Source: Gerris lacustris (taxonomy: Eukaryota > Arthropoda > Insecta > Hemiptera > Gerridae). From it: a stretch of DNA of 64,000 nucleotides. Shown here one piece after another: positions 12,125 through 24,132 of this stretch (positions within the stretch are counted from its first letter, which is position 1; the number at the start of each line of letters is the position of its first letter). The stretch spans positions 64,326,388-64,390,387 of the forward strand of contig OX578277.1 in assembly GCA_951217055.1 (NCBI GenBank), given 5' to 3'. A model generated the notes under the pieces. The model was not told the DNA's origin, searched no databases, and saw only the letters and a program-made list of their open reading frames with translations. The position numbers and the translations under genes were made by a program.

Positions 12125-12200
12125 TAAGTATTATTTTATGATTGTAATATGTTATTCCTTTTTATAGGTTTCGTGACAAAACATTGTGTCTTATGGGATT
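12125..12200 (+). repeat. Duplicated segment, copy 1
   Basis: About 75 bp shared with 13525-13603: AGTATTATTTT, ATTGTA, a pyrimidine run ending in TTTTTATAG, then GGTTTCGTGACAAAACAT. The pyrimidine run plus AG resembles a 3' splice site. After the junction one frame reads open for about 24 codons to a stop; not recognised. Confidence 0.6.
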
Positions 12201-13524
12201 AGCAGATTCAAAATCTAAAAAATTTCTATCGGATGCACTGTAACAATAATGCATATAAATACTATCACTACTGAGGAACTGCTGAGAACAATAGGATTTA
12301 ATATCAAAGAAGCCACCAAGAAGGATAAGCACGAATAAGTATGAATGTCTACTATATAAGAAAATTGACTGTATAACTAGTAACACTGGTATATAGTCTT
12401 AAAAGACTATACATATAATATTCCTACTCAAAGGACAGGTTTAGCATGTCTATATGGCATTTTATTTATATATTATGTTTACCTTTTTCGTTTCTTTTTT
12501 TACACTAAATTATCCAATGCGGTTGGTGAATACCAATCTTACAACGTTTTCGACTTATGTCTCGGATGAACTTGAACCCCAGATAACTTATTGAAAAAAT
12601 CAAAATAAATAAGTAGCGATAATTAATGAAATAACCCTGGCAGTTGATCGGGACTAAAACCCAAAAGAAAAAAATTAATGAAATACTTGTTATTTTTATA
12701 GATATTTTATTTTTTTGAGTGCATACTTGAAGATTGCTCCTTCAATGGGAACAGTTAACTTATATAGTTTCTATTCCTATCAAAGAAATATATTACAACT
12801 ATTAAGTTTTTTTAACTGGATCATATTGAATTTAACAAAGCGCCCTGAGAAATTAGATCCATCTACAGTTTTAGATTGAATAAAGCCCAAAAATATCTAA
12901 CATGGCCACAAAGTTTGTTCTTTTTTGTTTTTTTTCGATTGCCTTAACTACCGAAAGAAAAAAGAAAAAGATATATTGGGGTCGGGGATGTACACTTAGA
13001 GAGGGACTTGGCTCGAGTTTCCAATTCTCTCTAATCATTATTTTCAAGCGGCGGTATGTAATCAAGGAAAATGAGAATAATCTCAACCCTAATACTAATT
13101 CTTACTTATTTTCTCTTGCACCAACAGAGCTCAAATTGGCAAAACCAATTTAGTAATAATATGAGATGGAAAAATAATTGTAAAATTACTTAATTAAAAA
13201 TATATTGGATAAAACAGGTTTTGCCGATATACTGAAACTGTTCGGCTGATAAAGATATAAAAATTTAATTATGATACTCAGAATAGGTTCAATGAACCTA
13301 ACATAAATTGCAAAGTAATTTTATTTATTTTTCACTTTACTTTTATAATTATGCAGTTCAAATATGTTTTGTCAAAAGCCATGTCATTTAAAATCACATT
13401 TCAAAAGGTGAAAGTAATGAATGAATATCACAATATAGTTACAACTACATTTATTTCATTTCTCAACTAACTTGATTTTAACTTTTTATAAATAAACATA
13501 ATTTAAACGGAATTCATTCTAATT
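12201..13524. other. No gene recognised
   Basis: AT-rich with short spurious frames on both strands. No repeat, RNA gene or domain was identified. Confidence 0.4.
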
Positions 13525-13603
13525 AGCAAATAGTATTATTTTTTTATTGTATTATTATATTACTTTTTTTAGGTTTCGTGACAAAACATATTATGTTTCT
13601 TGG
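13525..13603 (+). repeat. Duplicated segment, copy 2
   Basis: Second copy of the 12125-12200 segment. It has CTTTTTTTAG directly before GGTTTCGTGACAAAACAT. Similarity covers both the pyrimidine-rich side and the side after the AG, so this is a DNA-level duplication, not merely two acceptor sites. Confidence 0.6.
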
Positions 13604-14198
13604 AATATATAATATTAAAAATTGGAATAATAATGTTAAAGGAATTATAGGAAAATTTAATTAAGATAAATGTTTTGGAGATTTGGTTGAAAAAAATAGG
13701 TTAATATTTATTTTATCAAATAATATGAGCCTTAAAAGAGATCAATTAATTTAAATTAACCGCTCGTTCATTTGTAAATTTTATAATAAAAGTCAACCAA
13801 CAGACAATTCTTGCGTATTTCAGTGTGTAATGAAGTATAGTATCCCAATATTTAAAAACCCTTGAAGATAGTTGTGTGGAAAGTGGTCTTTCCTAAAAAA
13901 CCTAGATTATCACGACAGACCATTCATATTCATAAATTATGACTATTATATTCATATGTACAGAATATACATTAATACTGTAATATATGATACATGTATA
14001 CGATGTATACTATAATTAAATATAGTAAGAGTATAGGTACTTAACTAGTAGAATATAATTTTCTCATTATTAGTAGAAGCCTTAAAAACCGAAGGATACT
14101 TAGAAAGATATCAATAATGCTGATTTTCATGAAACTCTACATAAATTCCTCGACTACGGTGTTATTCCCCAATGTGTGACAGCGACTCATTTATAAAG

Positions 14199-14362
14199 GA
14201 GGTGTAGTTCAATAAATAAACAACGTCTTCACACAAAATGATGAGTATTTGAAACAATTTACTTACTACATTTAAAAAATTAAATACGATTTTTTTTAAA
14301 AAATGTTTTCAATAAATTTCATTTTATGTGAAAACGTTGTTTGGTTATTGAGCTACACCGCA
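14199..14362. repeat. Fold-back MITE (family of 55131-55290)
   Basis: Left arm AGGTGTAGTTCAATAA with CAACGTCTTCACACAAAATGA (14199-14241) pairs with the right arm TCATTTTATGTGAAAACGTTG and TTATTGAGCTACACC (14319-14362). The upstream CCCCAATGTGTGACAGCGAC (14168-14187) also precedes the copy near 55.1 kb. Non-coding, non-autonomous. Confidence 0.75.
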
Positions 14363-14654
14363 TTTATAATGATATTCATAACTCGCCAATTTTTCCTCTT
14401 TCTACAAAAAAAAGTAATCAATCTATTGAAATAAAAGTTAATGCAATATGCAACCAGTCCATATTTAAAGTACACTTTTAACTTGGTATCCAAAGTAGAA
14501 TATTTAGAAAAAAAAAAAAAAAATAGTTCGTTTGTTGTATAAAGATCATTCCAATGATAAATTCAGCAATTAAAATATTAGGCAGATATTACTTTAAAAA
14601 TAAATAATATTGTATTAAATTATTATAATTGCAATATATGTATCTATATTTTAC

Positions 14655-14776
14655 CTGAGTGGCTTAAGATGATATACGCTCTCCGACCAAACTAAACACG
14701 ATGATACATTGTGCACTGAAGTCTGACTGCATCCTAGTTGATTCACCCAGCAATAGTCTGTTGGTATCAAGCGAAC
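14655..14776 (-). ncRNA. Exon-like block A (candidate non-coding exon)
   Basis: On the minus strand a pyrimidine run and AG (TTTTGTTTTGTTTAG) precede GTTCGCTTGATACCAACAG, and the block closes in CCACTCAG followed by GTAAAA, a reasonable 5' splice site. The block is homologous to block B (15018-15160) along most of its length but has no long reading frame. It may be an exon of an unannotated non-coding transcript upstream of Scr, or simply a two-copy repeat whose borders resemble splice sites. Confidence 0.3.
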
Positions 14777-15017
14777 CTAAACAAAACAAAAAAAAAAACT
14801 TATAATGCATATATTATTTTTTTAAAAATAATACTTTTTACAAGTACATACCTACAATTGTGGACAATTTATAAAACAAATCAGGTCGATTGAAAATGTA
14901 GGTACATATAACGTTAATGGTACTGATATAAAGTAATAATATTGTAATTGATATGATTGAGAGATATTGCAATGAACAAAAATAATTAATTTTACATTTC
15001 TTTTAAATATCTATTAC

Positions 15018-15160
15018 CGCGGTATCAATGAGTGATTTAATAAGGTGCTCCCCGCCTGTCCCTGTAATCCTTAATCCTTTACACAAAGATATTATACACT
15101 GATAACGAGCTGTAACCTCATTTATTCGTCCTGCAATAGCCTGTTGCTATCAATTGGAAT
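15018..15160 (-). ncRNA. Exon-like block B (candidate non-coding exon)
   Basis: On the minus strand AACTTTTCGTTTTAG precedes ATTCCAATTGATAGCAACAG, with GCTATTGCAGG following; the block ends in ACCGCG before GTAATA. It aligns with block A through GATA.CAACAG.CTATTGC, the TTTGTGT region and the CACTCA near the 3' edge. Spacing between the blocks is about 240 bp. No coding potential. Confidence 0.3.
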
Positions 15161-15388
15161 CTAAAACGAAAAGTTAATATATTAATTAAAAATAATAATT
15201 TACTTCAAAACTTTAATAAATTATAAAGTAGTAGATATAAGTTTAAAAAACCTAATCCTTATACACAAGTTATTGGATTATTTCAAGTGACGACGGGTCC
15301 ATATGAAATGCTTTAAAAATACTACCCTTCAAACTAAGCCATTGTTGATTTAAAATGATAAATGTCTTATATAAGTTTCTTTTTTTAG

Positions 15389-15490
15389 GTCCATAGATGT
15401 TGTGAGGGTGCGATAGATGAGGGGAGAATTGACAGGGCAAAACAGCTGGCCTCCAGTAAAGGAATCCATCAACGGTCACGGGCTCTTACC
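15389..15490 (+). other. Unrecognised exon-like open segment
   Basis: TTTCTTTTTTTAG at 15376-15388 precedes a segment richer in G+C than its surroundings. One frame within it stays open to a TGA at about 15490 and reads DEGRIDRAKQLASSKGIHQR near its end. A short (ATG)n tail (ATGATGATGAT) follows at about 15513. The tail would suit the 3' end of a decayed LINE, but I cannot assign a family. Confidence 0.2.
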
Positions 15491-15499
15491 TGACAAAAC

Positions 15500-16816
15500 C
15501 GCATGACATCTAATGATGATGATACCAGAATAAACAAAAACCAAATATAAGATATTTATTTTAATTACAAAAGGAGGAAATAAAACTCCCGTAAAAGGTA
15601 ATTTATTCAAGCTAATAAAGCTAAATCAAAGTCTATAATAATACCCCACAAATTATCCGTTAACCAAATTTAAGGCTTGAACATTTATAATATAATAAAA
15701 CGGCAGTCAATTTCTAATGTATTTTATAAACTTAAGTTAATTAAAATTTTTACAAGTAATACATCTAGTATACTGTTATAAATATAAAATATTCTGACTA
15801 CAATAATCTTTTATTTAATAGAAGAAATTTGTTTAAGAAAGGTTCAAACAGGGATAACAAAAATTACTATCTGCTTCAATACATTGGCTATATTTTGACC
15901 TTCTCTTAGGTCATCTTCAAGCCTACAACATAATTGAATACAAGGTTTTAATATTCTATCACAATGCTGAACAAGGTATTATTACTTACATTTATAACAT
16001 TATTAAATTTTTTTCTTTACCTCATGCGGTTACTGATTAAAAACAATTTATTGTTTTTAATACAGCCAGGCTGTATTGAAGCAGATAGTACTTTTTATTA
16101 TCCCAGTTTGACCTTTTTTAAGCAAATTTCTTCTAACATAAAATATTCCAATTTTAAGTTGGCGAACATATGATTCAAATACTAAACATTCTGCTAATTT
16201 GAGTACACGTAACTTTATTTCGTCCTATAACAAAGAATAAAGACGAGTAGTCGCATGAGATTTTTAAATCTCATTCGATTCCCAGTAGGGTCAAACTTTT
16301 TTTTTAAGCAATATTAAATTTACGCAGATGGTTGGAATGAATATGCGGGACTAATTATGATCTACCATCTAAATTTCTTCCGAATGCGAACGAACATTTC
16401 TTTTTTTTATTAACACCTATATCTTCAAACGTATATTCATCCGATTTTGAAGAAATTTGGATCCTATGTCGAAAGTAGCCCATAGCTGGTCTTATAATAA
16501 TTTCAGCCGTAAAATTTAATAATGCATCCAGATAAGTTAGACCTTACTGGGAATCAAATAGACCCAATTCATAACACTATTTGTCCAAAAATAGACGCTT
16601 TTTTATTAAATAAATTAATATTGTCCATCAATTAAACGATAAGTTCATCCGCGTTTTATGACTTGTAGCAATGCTTGTAGCATGCTTGAAGGAAATACAC
16701 AATATTGCCATAATAATTATTAAATAGCAAATCTTATTTAATTAAATTTATAACTTTATTTATACCTAGGTATATGTAAAAAACGAACATTTTATTTACA
16801 CAATTTTAATTTTTAC

Positions 16817-16893
<77 letters not shown>

Positions 16894-17809
16894 TGATATA
16901 TAATTATGTATATATTTAAAAAAAACCATAAGTTGAATTAATTGTTTCTTACAGAAAATATAGAATAATTGAGCTCTGTGAAAAAAAAAAAATCCATTTA
17001 TAATAAAATAATTATAGGGTATAATGTGGACTTCCCATATAACACAGGCAAAGCCTTTACATTTGCAGTATGTGTTAAAGTTATTTCCTAATGTATATTT
17101 TGTTACAGGTACTATTTATAATGACGATGTAAAATTGCGAATCAGATAGTACGAGAATGGTACAATGAAAGAGCTTCTTTATAATCTTGTACTATGATAG
17201 TTAACAAATACATTATTTTTACAGGTGCCTTTATTTATTTCCTCTCTAATCCGATATTTAATGTAAGAGATAGGAAATTTATTCCATTAAAATTATGATT
17301 GTTCTATCAGGAGAATAAATAAATCCTTATTTGGAAACTTATTATAAACATTTTAAGGATATCAAGAGAGATTAAATTGGTTCAATGGTTCCAGACATAC
17401 GTTTAAACAAAAAATCAAACCCAGACAAAAGGGAAAAAGAATATTTAAGTTCCCCGAAAAAATGTTGGGTACCACCTCATATGTACTAAATTGAAAAGCT
17501 TAAAACATGTAGTTAGATGTTTTGCTTGTATAGCACTAATAGTACTAATACTGGTCATCAATAAAAATAAAGACACCCCTGTCAACCCCTAATCTAATTT
17601 AGGGGTTGAGAGTTAATTACTGCTTTAGTTACGATCCTGATACCATTCTGAATTATTTATATACAAGTAGGGTAACTTGTGGATATCACAAGAACCAGAA
17701 GTATAGTTTTTATTTGCATTTTTAAGTGTTAATTTAGGAACTGAAATCATAGGGTTATAATTGAAAGCAATATTAAAAGAAACCAAGAAAGAATGAATTA
17801 AAAATGGCA
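15500..17809. other. No gene; R1-like fragment and microsatellite
   Basis: A diverged R1-like stretch lies at about 16340-16500 (GACTAATTATGATCTACCATC, CCGATTTTGAAGAAATTTGG, TCGAAAGTAGCCCATAGCTG). Flanking it, ATTCCCAGTAGGGTC (near 16279) is matched in reverse by TTACTGGGAATCAAA (near 16546), so it may be a short element with inverted ends. Nothing else recognised apart from the TA run. Confidence 0.4.
16819..16892. repeat. (TA)n microsatellite
   Basis: About 74 bp of pure TA dinucleotide. Confidence 0.95.
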
Positions 17810-17869
17810 CTTCTTTAGATTGTTACTCCCCTTATGAACAAACCAGAGGGGAGTAACCATCTAAAGAAG
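17810..17869. repeat. Short fold-back MITE, copy 1
   Basis: CTTCTTTAGATTGTTACTCC pairs with GGGAGTAACCATCTAAAGAA across a 13-nt spacer. It is the same end sequence as the element starting at 17884. Confidence 0.75.
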
Positions 17870-17883
17870 GTGTACGGAATATT

Positions 17884-18042
17884 CTTCTTTAGACTGTTAC
17901 TCCCCTTATAAAAACGAAAAAAGGGTGATATTCCTTTGTCCCAAAGTACATTGGACTAAACATCCCTTTATCTTAATAGTTATTCAGTCAAAGCCGTTTA
18001 TAGACTCAAAAAAACATAGGGGAGTAACAATCTAAAGAAGTA
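17884..18042. repeat. MITE with 25-bp inverted ends, copy 2
   Basis: CTTCTTTAGACTGTTACTCC at the left and its near-perfect reverse complement (GGGGAGTAACAATCTAAAG) at the right, with about 105 bp of unrelated interior. Its ends match the fold-back at 17810-17869, so the two are members of one family in tandem. Confidence 0.8.
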
Positions 18043-18348
18043 CCTTAAAAATAGTATCTTTGTTACCAGTCTTTTTTTTTATTATTTTTTTATTTTTATT
18101 TTTTTCTTCATGGTTTCTTAAAAATATAAAATATGATTAAAAACTGATATTTTTACTGCTTGGCCAAACAAATAATTTGTGATTAATGATTTACTATAAT
18201 CCTAAATGAATCCCATTTATTGGCTATTAGTGCATTATTTACATAAATTTCTTAACCCAAATCAATAATAATAGCTATGGTTAGACAGTGAATAAGCTGC
18301 CACTACTAATAGTTCGACAAGTGATAGGTTAATTGATTCTAGGTATGT

Positions 18349-18930
18349 AATAGTACATTACGCGTCGAGTGCGGAAAATAGCATTTTGCATGCGAGTGTG
18401 GAGTTTGCACCCGAGCGATAGCGAGGGTGGTAAAACCACACGAGCAATGCAAAATGCCGTTTTCGCACGAGTTGCGTACCGTACTTTATCTACGATTGTT
18501 AGATTTAAATAATAAATATTGAAAAAAATAAACTTGCTGTATGTAAGATTGTATCTCTCTTTTGATAAAGATGGCATTGATTCTTGAGTTGTATTTTTTG
18601 CCGAATTAATTATTTCTGGAGGAGTATTATTCTCCACATTTTCGTCAAAGTCACTTGATTCACTCATTGTTTTTCACTAAAAACTCGATATAAACAGTTA
18701 CTTTAATAAAAGAACAGCAAATTAGTTTTGTTAAATGTAAACAAACTCGCTAATCGTGCGTAAAGCCGAAGAATTCCTCTTCTTTACCGCGCTAGCATGG
18801 TAAAGAAGAGGAATTCTTCAGAACTATTAGACGCGCATGCGCAATGAATACAAGTAAGTACGTAAATAATCACTTTCTACGCATCTAAACAGAGATATAA
18901 TGTTTATATTTCGTATCAATCGTAGATAAA
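18349..18930 (-). mobile_element. 580-bp element with hairpin end and MSESSDF frame, copy 1
   Basis: Nearly the same sequence recurs at 24133-24710. The left 135 bp folds into a long hairpin (GAGTGCGGAAAATAGC, GCATTTTGCATGC paired with TGCAAAATGCCGTTTTCGCAC). TTTATCTACGATTG (18484-18497) is mirrored at the right end by CAATCGTAGATAAA. A second hairpin, GAAGAATTCCTCTTC with TTTACC, lies at 18768-18820. On the minus strand a frame of 112 codons starts at 18667 (MSESSDFDENVENN) and runs through the hairpin; only about its first 45 codons are plausible coding sequence. Probably a deletion derivative of a DNA transposon that keeps the start of an unidentified protein. Confidence 0.6.
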
Positions 18931-20084
18931 CATACAAACTTCAGTAATAGACCGACACTCAAGGTATTATTTCATCATATTTCATACATTCAGTTTATTA
19001 ATGAGGTTAGATACAATTTTTGTACGTTGATCTATTTTATAACTTGAAAAAAAAGTTTTTATTGTAAATTATCAATGTTTAGAACATGTGGGCTATATTA
19101 CTTGAGGGTAACATATTGCTACTTGCTAGATTCCTAGATTCAAGATCGTGATTTTAATTGGTGCTTAACATTATTGTTAATATTTGATATGGGAACGTCT
19201 ATGGAGCTTATCTTAAAGGAATTATATAAATTGTCTCTCCACGTAACTTTAAATTTGTTTAATTACAAAACAGCTTTTATCTCACAGTGGTCTATACTCT
19301 ATACTCCATACTATATCTAGATAATGATCTATATATGATGTAGACTCACCTCAAACTATTTTTTTTTTTTATTAATGTGACTATTTCTATAGCAATTGCG
19401 GCACTGATAAGGCTATGTGAAGGCTGAAAGCTGCTTTGATAATTAATCAAATTTTAATTTAAGAAAGAGACAATTTACCTATTCCATTCCATTATTATTG
19501 TTAGGTAAGGCTAAGACGTCCTATACGTGTAAAAGGCTATGATGATACTGTGGCATTTTATTATTATGATTTTTATGTAAAATATTATTTTATTCCTAAA
19601 TGTTACTTAGTATTACAGCTCTGAAGTATGGCTGTTGTCTTATACAATTTAGCTGATAAAATACATATAACAGGACCCCTCAATTGACTAATATCAATAA
19701 AAATGTTGTTAATCATTTCGAAACATCGGAACTTACACCTACTTTAAATGTGATTATTATACTAGAGCAAATGTGTGGGAAGAGCAAGCAATAGATTTTA
19801 TTTACAAAATTCCTTCTATTGATTCACACGTTCCTTTACCATTATAAATAACATATATACTAAATACTCTGTGAGGTGGATGGATTGATAGATCATTGTA
19901 AAATGTAACTCTTCTGGCAGAAGAAGGCTCTTCATTATCAAGGATGAGCTTCAAAATGTGCTGTATATTACTCCATAGACCTTAAAACCTTGTAAATATG
20001 AATTGTTTTTATTTATTTGTCATTCTTTTAGATGTTAGTTTATTAACTTTCTTCTCATTTTATTTAAAATACTACAAGTCAGTG
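18931..20084. other. No gene recognised
   Basis: AT-rich, no long frames, no repeat with a second copy in the window. Confidence 0.4.
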
Positions 20085-20345
20085 GTAGTAGAACGGGGAG
20101 GACAAACCACTTGTTTGAACCTATCAATTAGGCCATTATTTGGACCATAGTTCACTAACTCTGTATGGATTCAGCCACTTCATACTCCAATATACTGCCG
20201 TAGTGAATGCGATTAGGTCAATAGTGAGTCATGTAAATCAAAGTTCTAAGGCATGGAATCGAACCTGAGACCTCAACGTTTATTCATAGATGGTCGAACA
20301 GACGTGACAGTTGACTTTAGTACCACAACCACTCTAAATCCCACT
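20085..20345 (-). repeat. Possible tRNA-derived SINE
   Basis: On the minus strand, AGAGTGGTTGTGGTACTA near 20325 is an A-box-like start and CTCAGGTTCGATTCC near 20260 is a good B box, at a spacing longer than in a tRNA. The sequence beyond carries on for about 170 bp without poly-A. It differs from the SINE pair at 27.2 and 30.4 kb. Confidence 0.35.
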
Positions 20346-22427
20346 ACTGCAGGTAAAATATGCTTTGGAATGAAATAATAAAACGTGTGCCGAGCTTTGT
20401 GTAGCACTTAGCTTCCACGTGACCTATTATTAATAGGCGCATGCAAGACTCGAAGTAAGGTGAGCCGAATATTAGCCAAACTGATGAACCCACAAACTGC
20501 CACTAGATTCTAATTTGTGAGCTCTGAAGAAAACTGCAATCAAAACGCCAGAGCAGGAACGGAAATAGTTTTTACAAGTGTTTGAAGTTTTCTAAGTAAA
20601 AAAATATTCTAATATTCATATTCAGTAAGCATCTATAACAAGAAATAATAAAAATATTATTTCAAAAAGTAGGTAAACATATCTCGGAGTGCAAAAGTGA
20701 AAACTAACTAGTACTCCACACCAAATTTTAAAGCTAAACTAAACTTACACTAAGAAAAACTTAAGCTGGCTTTGCAATTATGGATCTGAATAAAAAATTA
20801 AGCGTATGGCCGCAAAGACAGTGAAAAATATCCATTATTACCCATTAATAACAAGAAATAAAGATATACGAAGTTCCTAACGAGGATTAAACGCCAAGAA
20901 ACATTTATTGTATGTTCAGTGGATCACCAAAACATTATCCTAGGAATATTCGACACATAAAAAAACAAAACCGACCATAACAAAACTAAAGAAAATGTGC
21001 CTACACAGAACTTTTTTCCTAAAAAAAAAAAACTAATGCAGTAGTTATTATACTTGTTCCAATAACCTACACGAATATAATTTTTCTTACAGGTAAACTA
21101 AATATTACTGTTGTATTTGAAACAAAGGTACCTTATAAGCAAGTACATATATTAAAAAAACGGCTTTAGGATGCTCTTAAGAGTTGCGTAATTAAATAAT
21201 TTCTATAACCTATAATAAGTCTATTTCTATAATAGTAGAAGTATAGTAATAGAGTCTTTTTCTATAATAGTATATTTTTCCACACTTGTCTATTGGTTTG
21301 ACAAATATTAATGTGTCAATGTTTTTATTTATCGGCTAATGCGATATTCTAAAACTATTGACTGATTATTGAATTACCATCAAAAATACATCATATGTGC
21401 AAGTTACAGCTTTCTAGGTAGTCAGGAAGTGAAATTTACAAGCTTTGGAAACAAATAATATTAAAGAAAAAATTAAAAAACTAAATAAACAAGCTAAACC
21501 GGCGTGAATCAGTCAATAATGAGAAAGAATATCCATGAAAAGACAACTTAAATCAATTAATATAAATCAAAAGCCAAAAATACACTGAGATATTTATTCG
21601 GATTCATTGTCGTGCAACATAAAGTCAGAAAATCCATTTTACATAAACAATAACTAAAACAATAAAAAAGAGAGTATAATAAAACAGCATTTATAACTTA
21701 ACTTTTGAATTATTTGTTGCAAATGATAATAGATGAGATTGAGAAATGAAATCAACTATGTCGGCTTAGCGTATAAACACGGAACATACTAAGAGCGTCT
21801 CTCCCACTCCTTTCCTCTTGCACAGATAATATCGGCCAATGAAAACACACCATGCACAGTGTTTACCGAGTTGTTTACTTCATACTGATATTTTCTATGG
21901 TTACTTTACATGTTTTTATTGCTGTTATATTATTTTTGTTTATATTATGATTTTAATTCGATATCTAATTTGTATTTATTGAAGTATTATAATCTTCATA
22001 CAATTTTGTCTGTTTGGTAATAAACATTGTTTCTTAAATTACTACACATTTATATGGTTTTTTTAAATAGAGATCTGCGAATCATAAAAAGCTCTCTTAA
22101 TTTATTGTAATAAATGTTGTTGTAATGGTGACGGTTTATTATCAATCTAGTTAAACAAAGTGCATTATTTATAAATACATATAGTTTAAGTTTGATTTCA
22201 ACAATTAAGTTGAGGTTTGTCCATTGAAAAATTTTCTACATTTACCAGATCTGCTATATTTATTTTTACTAGTTTCATTTCAAATCTATTGAATAAGCTT
22301 CCATACCTTAATTGTCTAATCTGATATCTTTGGGCCCCTACGTTCTTTAAATAACTTCATTTTATTTCATTCCTACTCGGGGCCATTTTATATCATAATT
22401 TAGTATCCTTTCTGATTTTTTAACTCC
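20346..22427. other. No gene recognised
   Basis: A little richer in GC up to 20560, then AT-rich. No coding frame, RNA gene or repeat that I can support. Confidence 0.4.
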
Positions 22428-22491
22428 ACGTAATGAAAAAATGGATTTTAGCTATGTTTTTTAGGCTCTAAAGTTACTATTTTACAGCCTA
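22428..22491 (+). repeat. Segment shared inverted with 24051-24117
   Basis: GTAATGAAAAAATGGATTTT, AGCTATG and GGCTCTAAAGTTACTATTT recur as reverse complement at 24051-24117, with one or two changes. The pair brackets the hAT element and part of the next repeat. Confidence 0.7.
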
Positions 22492-22550
22492 CCACGCGGA
22501 AAAAACAAATTTTGGTGTGGACGCTAGATCTAGACAATAGACGGTAGACG

Positions 22551-22558
22551 GTCTAGAC
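22551..22558. repeat. hAT target-site duplication, left
   Basis: GTCTAGAC, repeated directly at 23421-23428. Eight bases is the length made by hAT transposases. Confidence 0.9.
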
Positions 22559-22905
22559 CAATGGTGGGCAACCCCCGGCCCGCGGGCCAATTGCGGCCCG
22601 CGGAAAGATTCTATCCGGCCCGCGAGATATTTTATAAATAAAGAAGTAATTTAAATAATTTATTTTTTAAATTTTATAAGAAAAAAAAAGAAAAAGTTTG
22701 TTACAAAGTAAGTGTGTTGAACATCGTTGTATTTTCATGCCTCACCATCACTGAAATCGAAGCTATTCCAGAAACATTTAAAATGGAACTTTATAATCTC
22801 CATAAAAGAGTCAATTTAATCTTACATCTTTCCATGAAAATGGGTCGACTGAAGAATTTCCAAATTTAGTTAGTTGATAATGCGAAGTATATTTACTTTT
22901 TATTT

Positions 22906-23030
22906 GGATCAACATATCAACAGCTTTTCTCCAAGATGAAGTACTTAAAATCCAGATGCGCATTTGAAGAACAACTTGTGCTTGTACATCACTAATTGAA
23001 CCAGATGTAGAAATGATTTTAAAACCAATA
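22906..23030 (+). pseudogene. hAT transposase C-terminal remnant
   Basis: The frame beginning GSTYQQLFSKMKYLKSR matches the hallmark of the hAT C-terminal dimerisation domain (a Tyr, Phe-Ser and Lys-Ser-Arg arrangement), then loses frame and meets stops. About 150 bp upstream a stretch reading EAIPETFKMELYNL may be a further piece. It lies in the sense direction of the element. No function remains. Confidence 0.6.
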
Positions 23031-23228
23031 TAGCATCATACATCACAATATTTTTTTCCAATTTAAAATTCTTTATTTTATACTTTCATAGTTTCAATTT
23101 TAATTCAATACATATTTCACATGTAGAAATTAACTTTTTTTTTATTTATTTCGTATTTCCTGACTAAAAAAATTAAAGGTGTTAAAGAAAGATGTCAATT
23201 AACTACTATTGACAAACACACACACACA

Positions 23229-23246
23229 CATATATAATATAATATA

Positions 23247-23339
<93 letters not shown>
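23229..23339. repeat. (TA)n microsatellite inside the hAT element
   Basis: A CA run then about 110 bp of TA dinucleotide. Confidence 0.95.
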
Positions 23340-23343
<4 letters not shown>

Positions 23344-23420
23344 ACTCTAACTACTGCGGCCCGCGAAAAAATAGTAACATTTATTTTGGCCCCGGCTATA
23401 AAAAAGGTTGCCCACCCTTG

Positions 23421-23428
23421 GTCTAGAC
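23421..23428. repeat. hAT target-site duplication, right
   Basis: GTCTAGAC, identical to 22551-22558. Confidence 0.9.
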
Positions 23429-24050
23429 AATAGACGGTCTCAGCAGACGTCTACAGACACGTTGTTCAACATGTCTACTGGTGTGAACTAGGCTTTATAC
23501 GAGCATAAATAATATGCCACTACTAGCCAGGTTTCATGTATAAGCTTGAAACAAAAAGTTGTCAACACTGGCTATAAACAGAACAGCTTGTGTAGCTGTT
23601 ATTGTTGTCAAGTGTCAGTATTAGTAGATTGTACTTTTGTTTTATTTACTGATTAAAAACTAACTGCAGGAAATATTTAATGTGCAACTCGAGGTTAAAG
23701 TGTCTTTGCTGCATTCGAGAAAACCATTCCGCCCTCCCCTATTGCTCGTATGTAACACACATACACATTTCGTTCTACACATTTCTCTTGAGTGCAGCCA
23801 AATGCAACTTTGCGCGCTAGTTGCACAAATAAATATACATAAGAATGATTGTAATTCCAATGAATTTTAATATGGATATGTAAAATCCCGGGTATTTTCG
23901 GTTATCCCCCCCCTCGCACTCCTACCGGGCGCTTTTTTGCATATACAGGGTTGCACCCTTCAACTTTTATGAAGTATTGAAATTTCCCACAACTGTCTAG
24001 TGGACAAAAAGCTAAAAAAAACACGCATTAGGCTGAAACTTCAATATTTA

Positions 24051-24117
24051 TTGCTAGGCTGTGAAATAGTAACTTTAGAGCCTAAAAATAATAGCTAAAA
24101 TCCATTTTTTCATTACT
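24051..24117 (-). repeat. Segment shared inverted with 22428-22491
   Basis: Reverse complement of the 22428-22491 block, ending immediately left of the nested element at 24133. Confidence 0.7.
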
Positions 24118-24132
24118 CCTAGCTGTAAAGAA

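Larger units (their letters stand above)
22559..23420 (+). mobile_element. hAT-superfamily element, decayed
   Basis: Ends are CAATGGTGGGCAACC and, as reverse complement, CAAGGGTGGGCAACC (14 of 15 match), flanked by an 8-bp direct repeat GTCTAGAC. Subterminal GGCCCGCGGGCC and GCGGCCCGCG blocks are typical of the hAT group whose transposase resembles GTF2IRD2/ZBED-type proteins. The 862-bp length, too short for a transposase gene, plus a fragment of the transposase C-terminus inside, marks it as an internally deleted copy. A 110-bp TA run lies within it. Confidence 0.85.

Noticed and set aside
23209..23433. Frame with a Tyr-Ile repeat
   Set aside because: Direct translation of a TA microsatellite; the same applies at 35006-35261.
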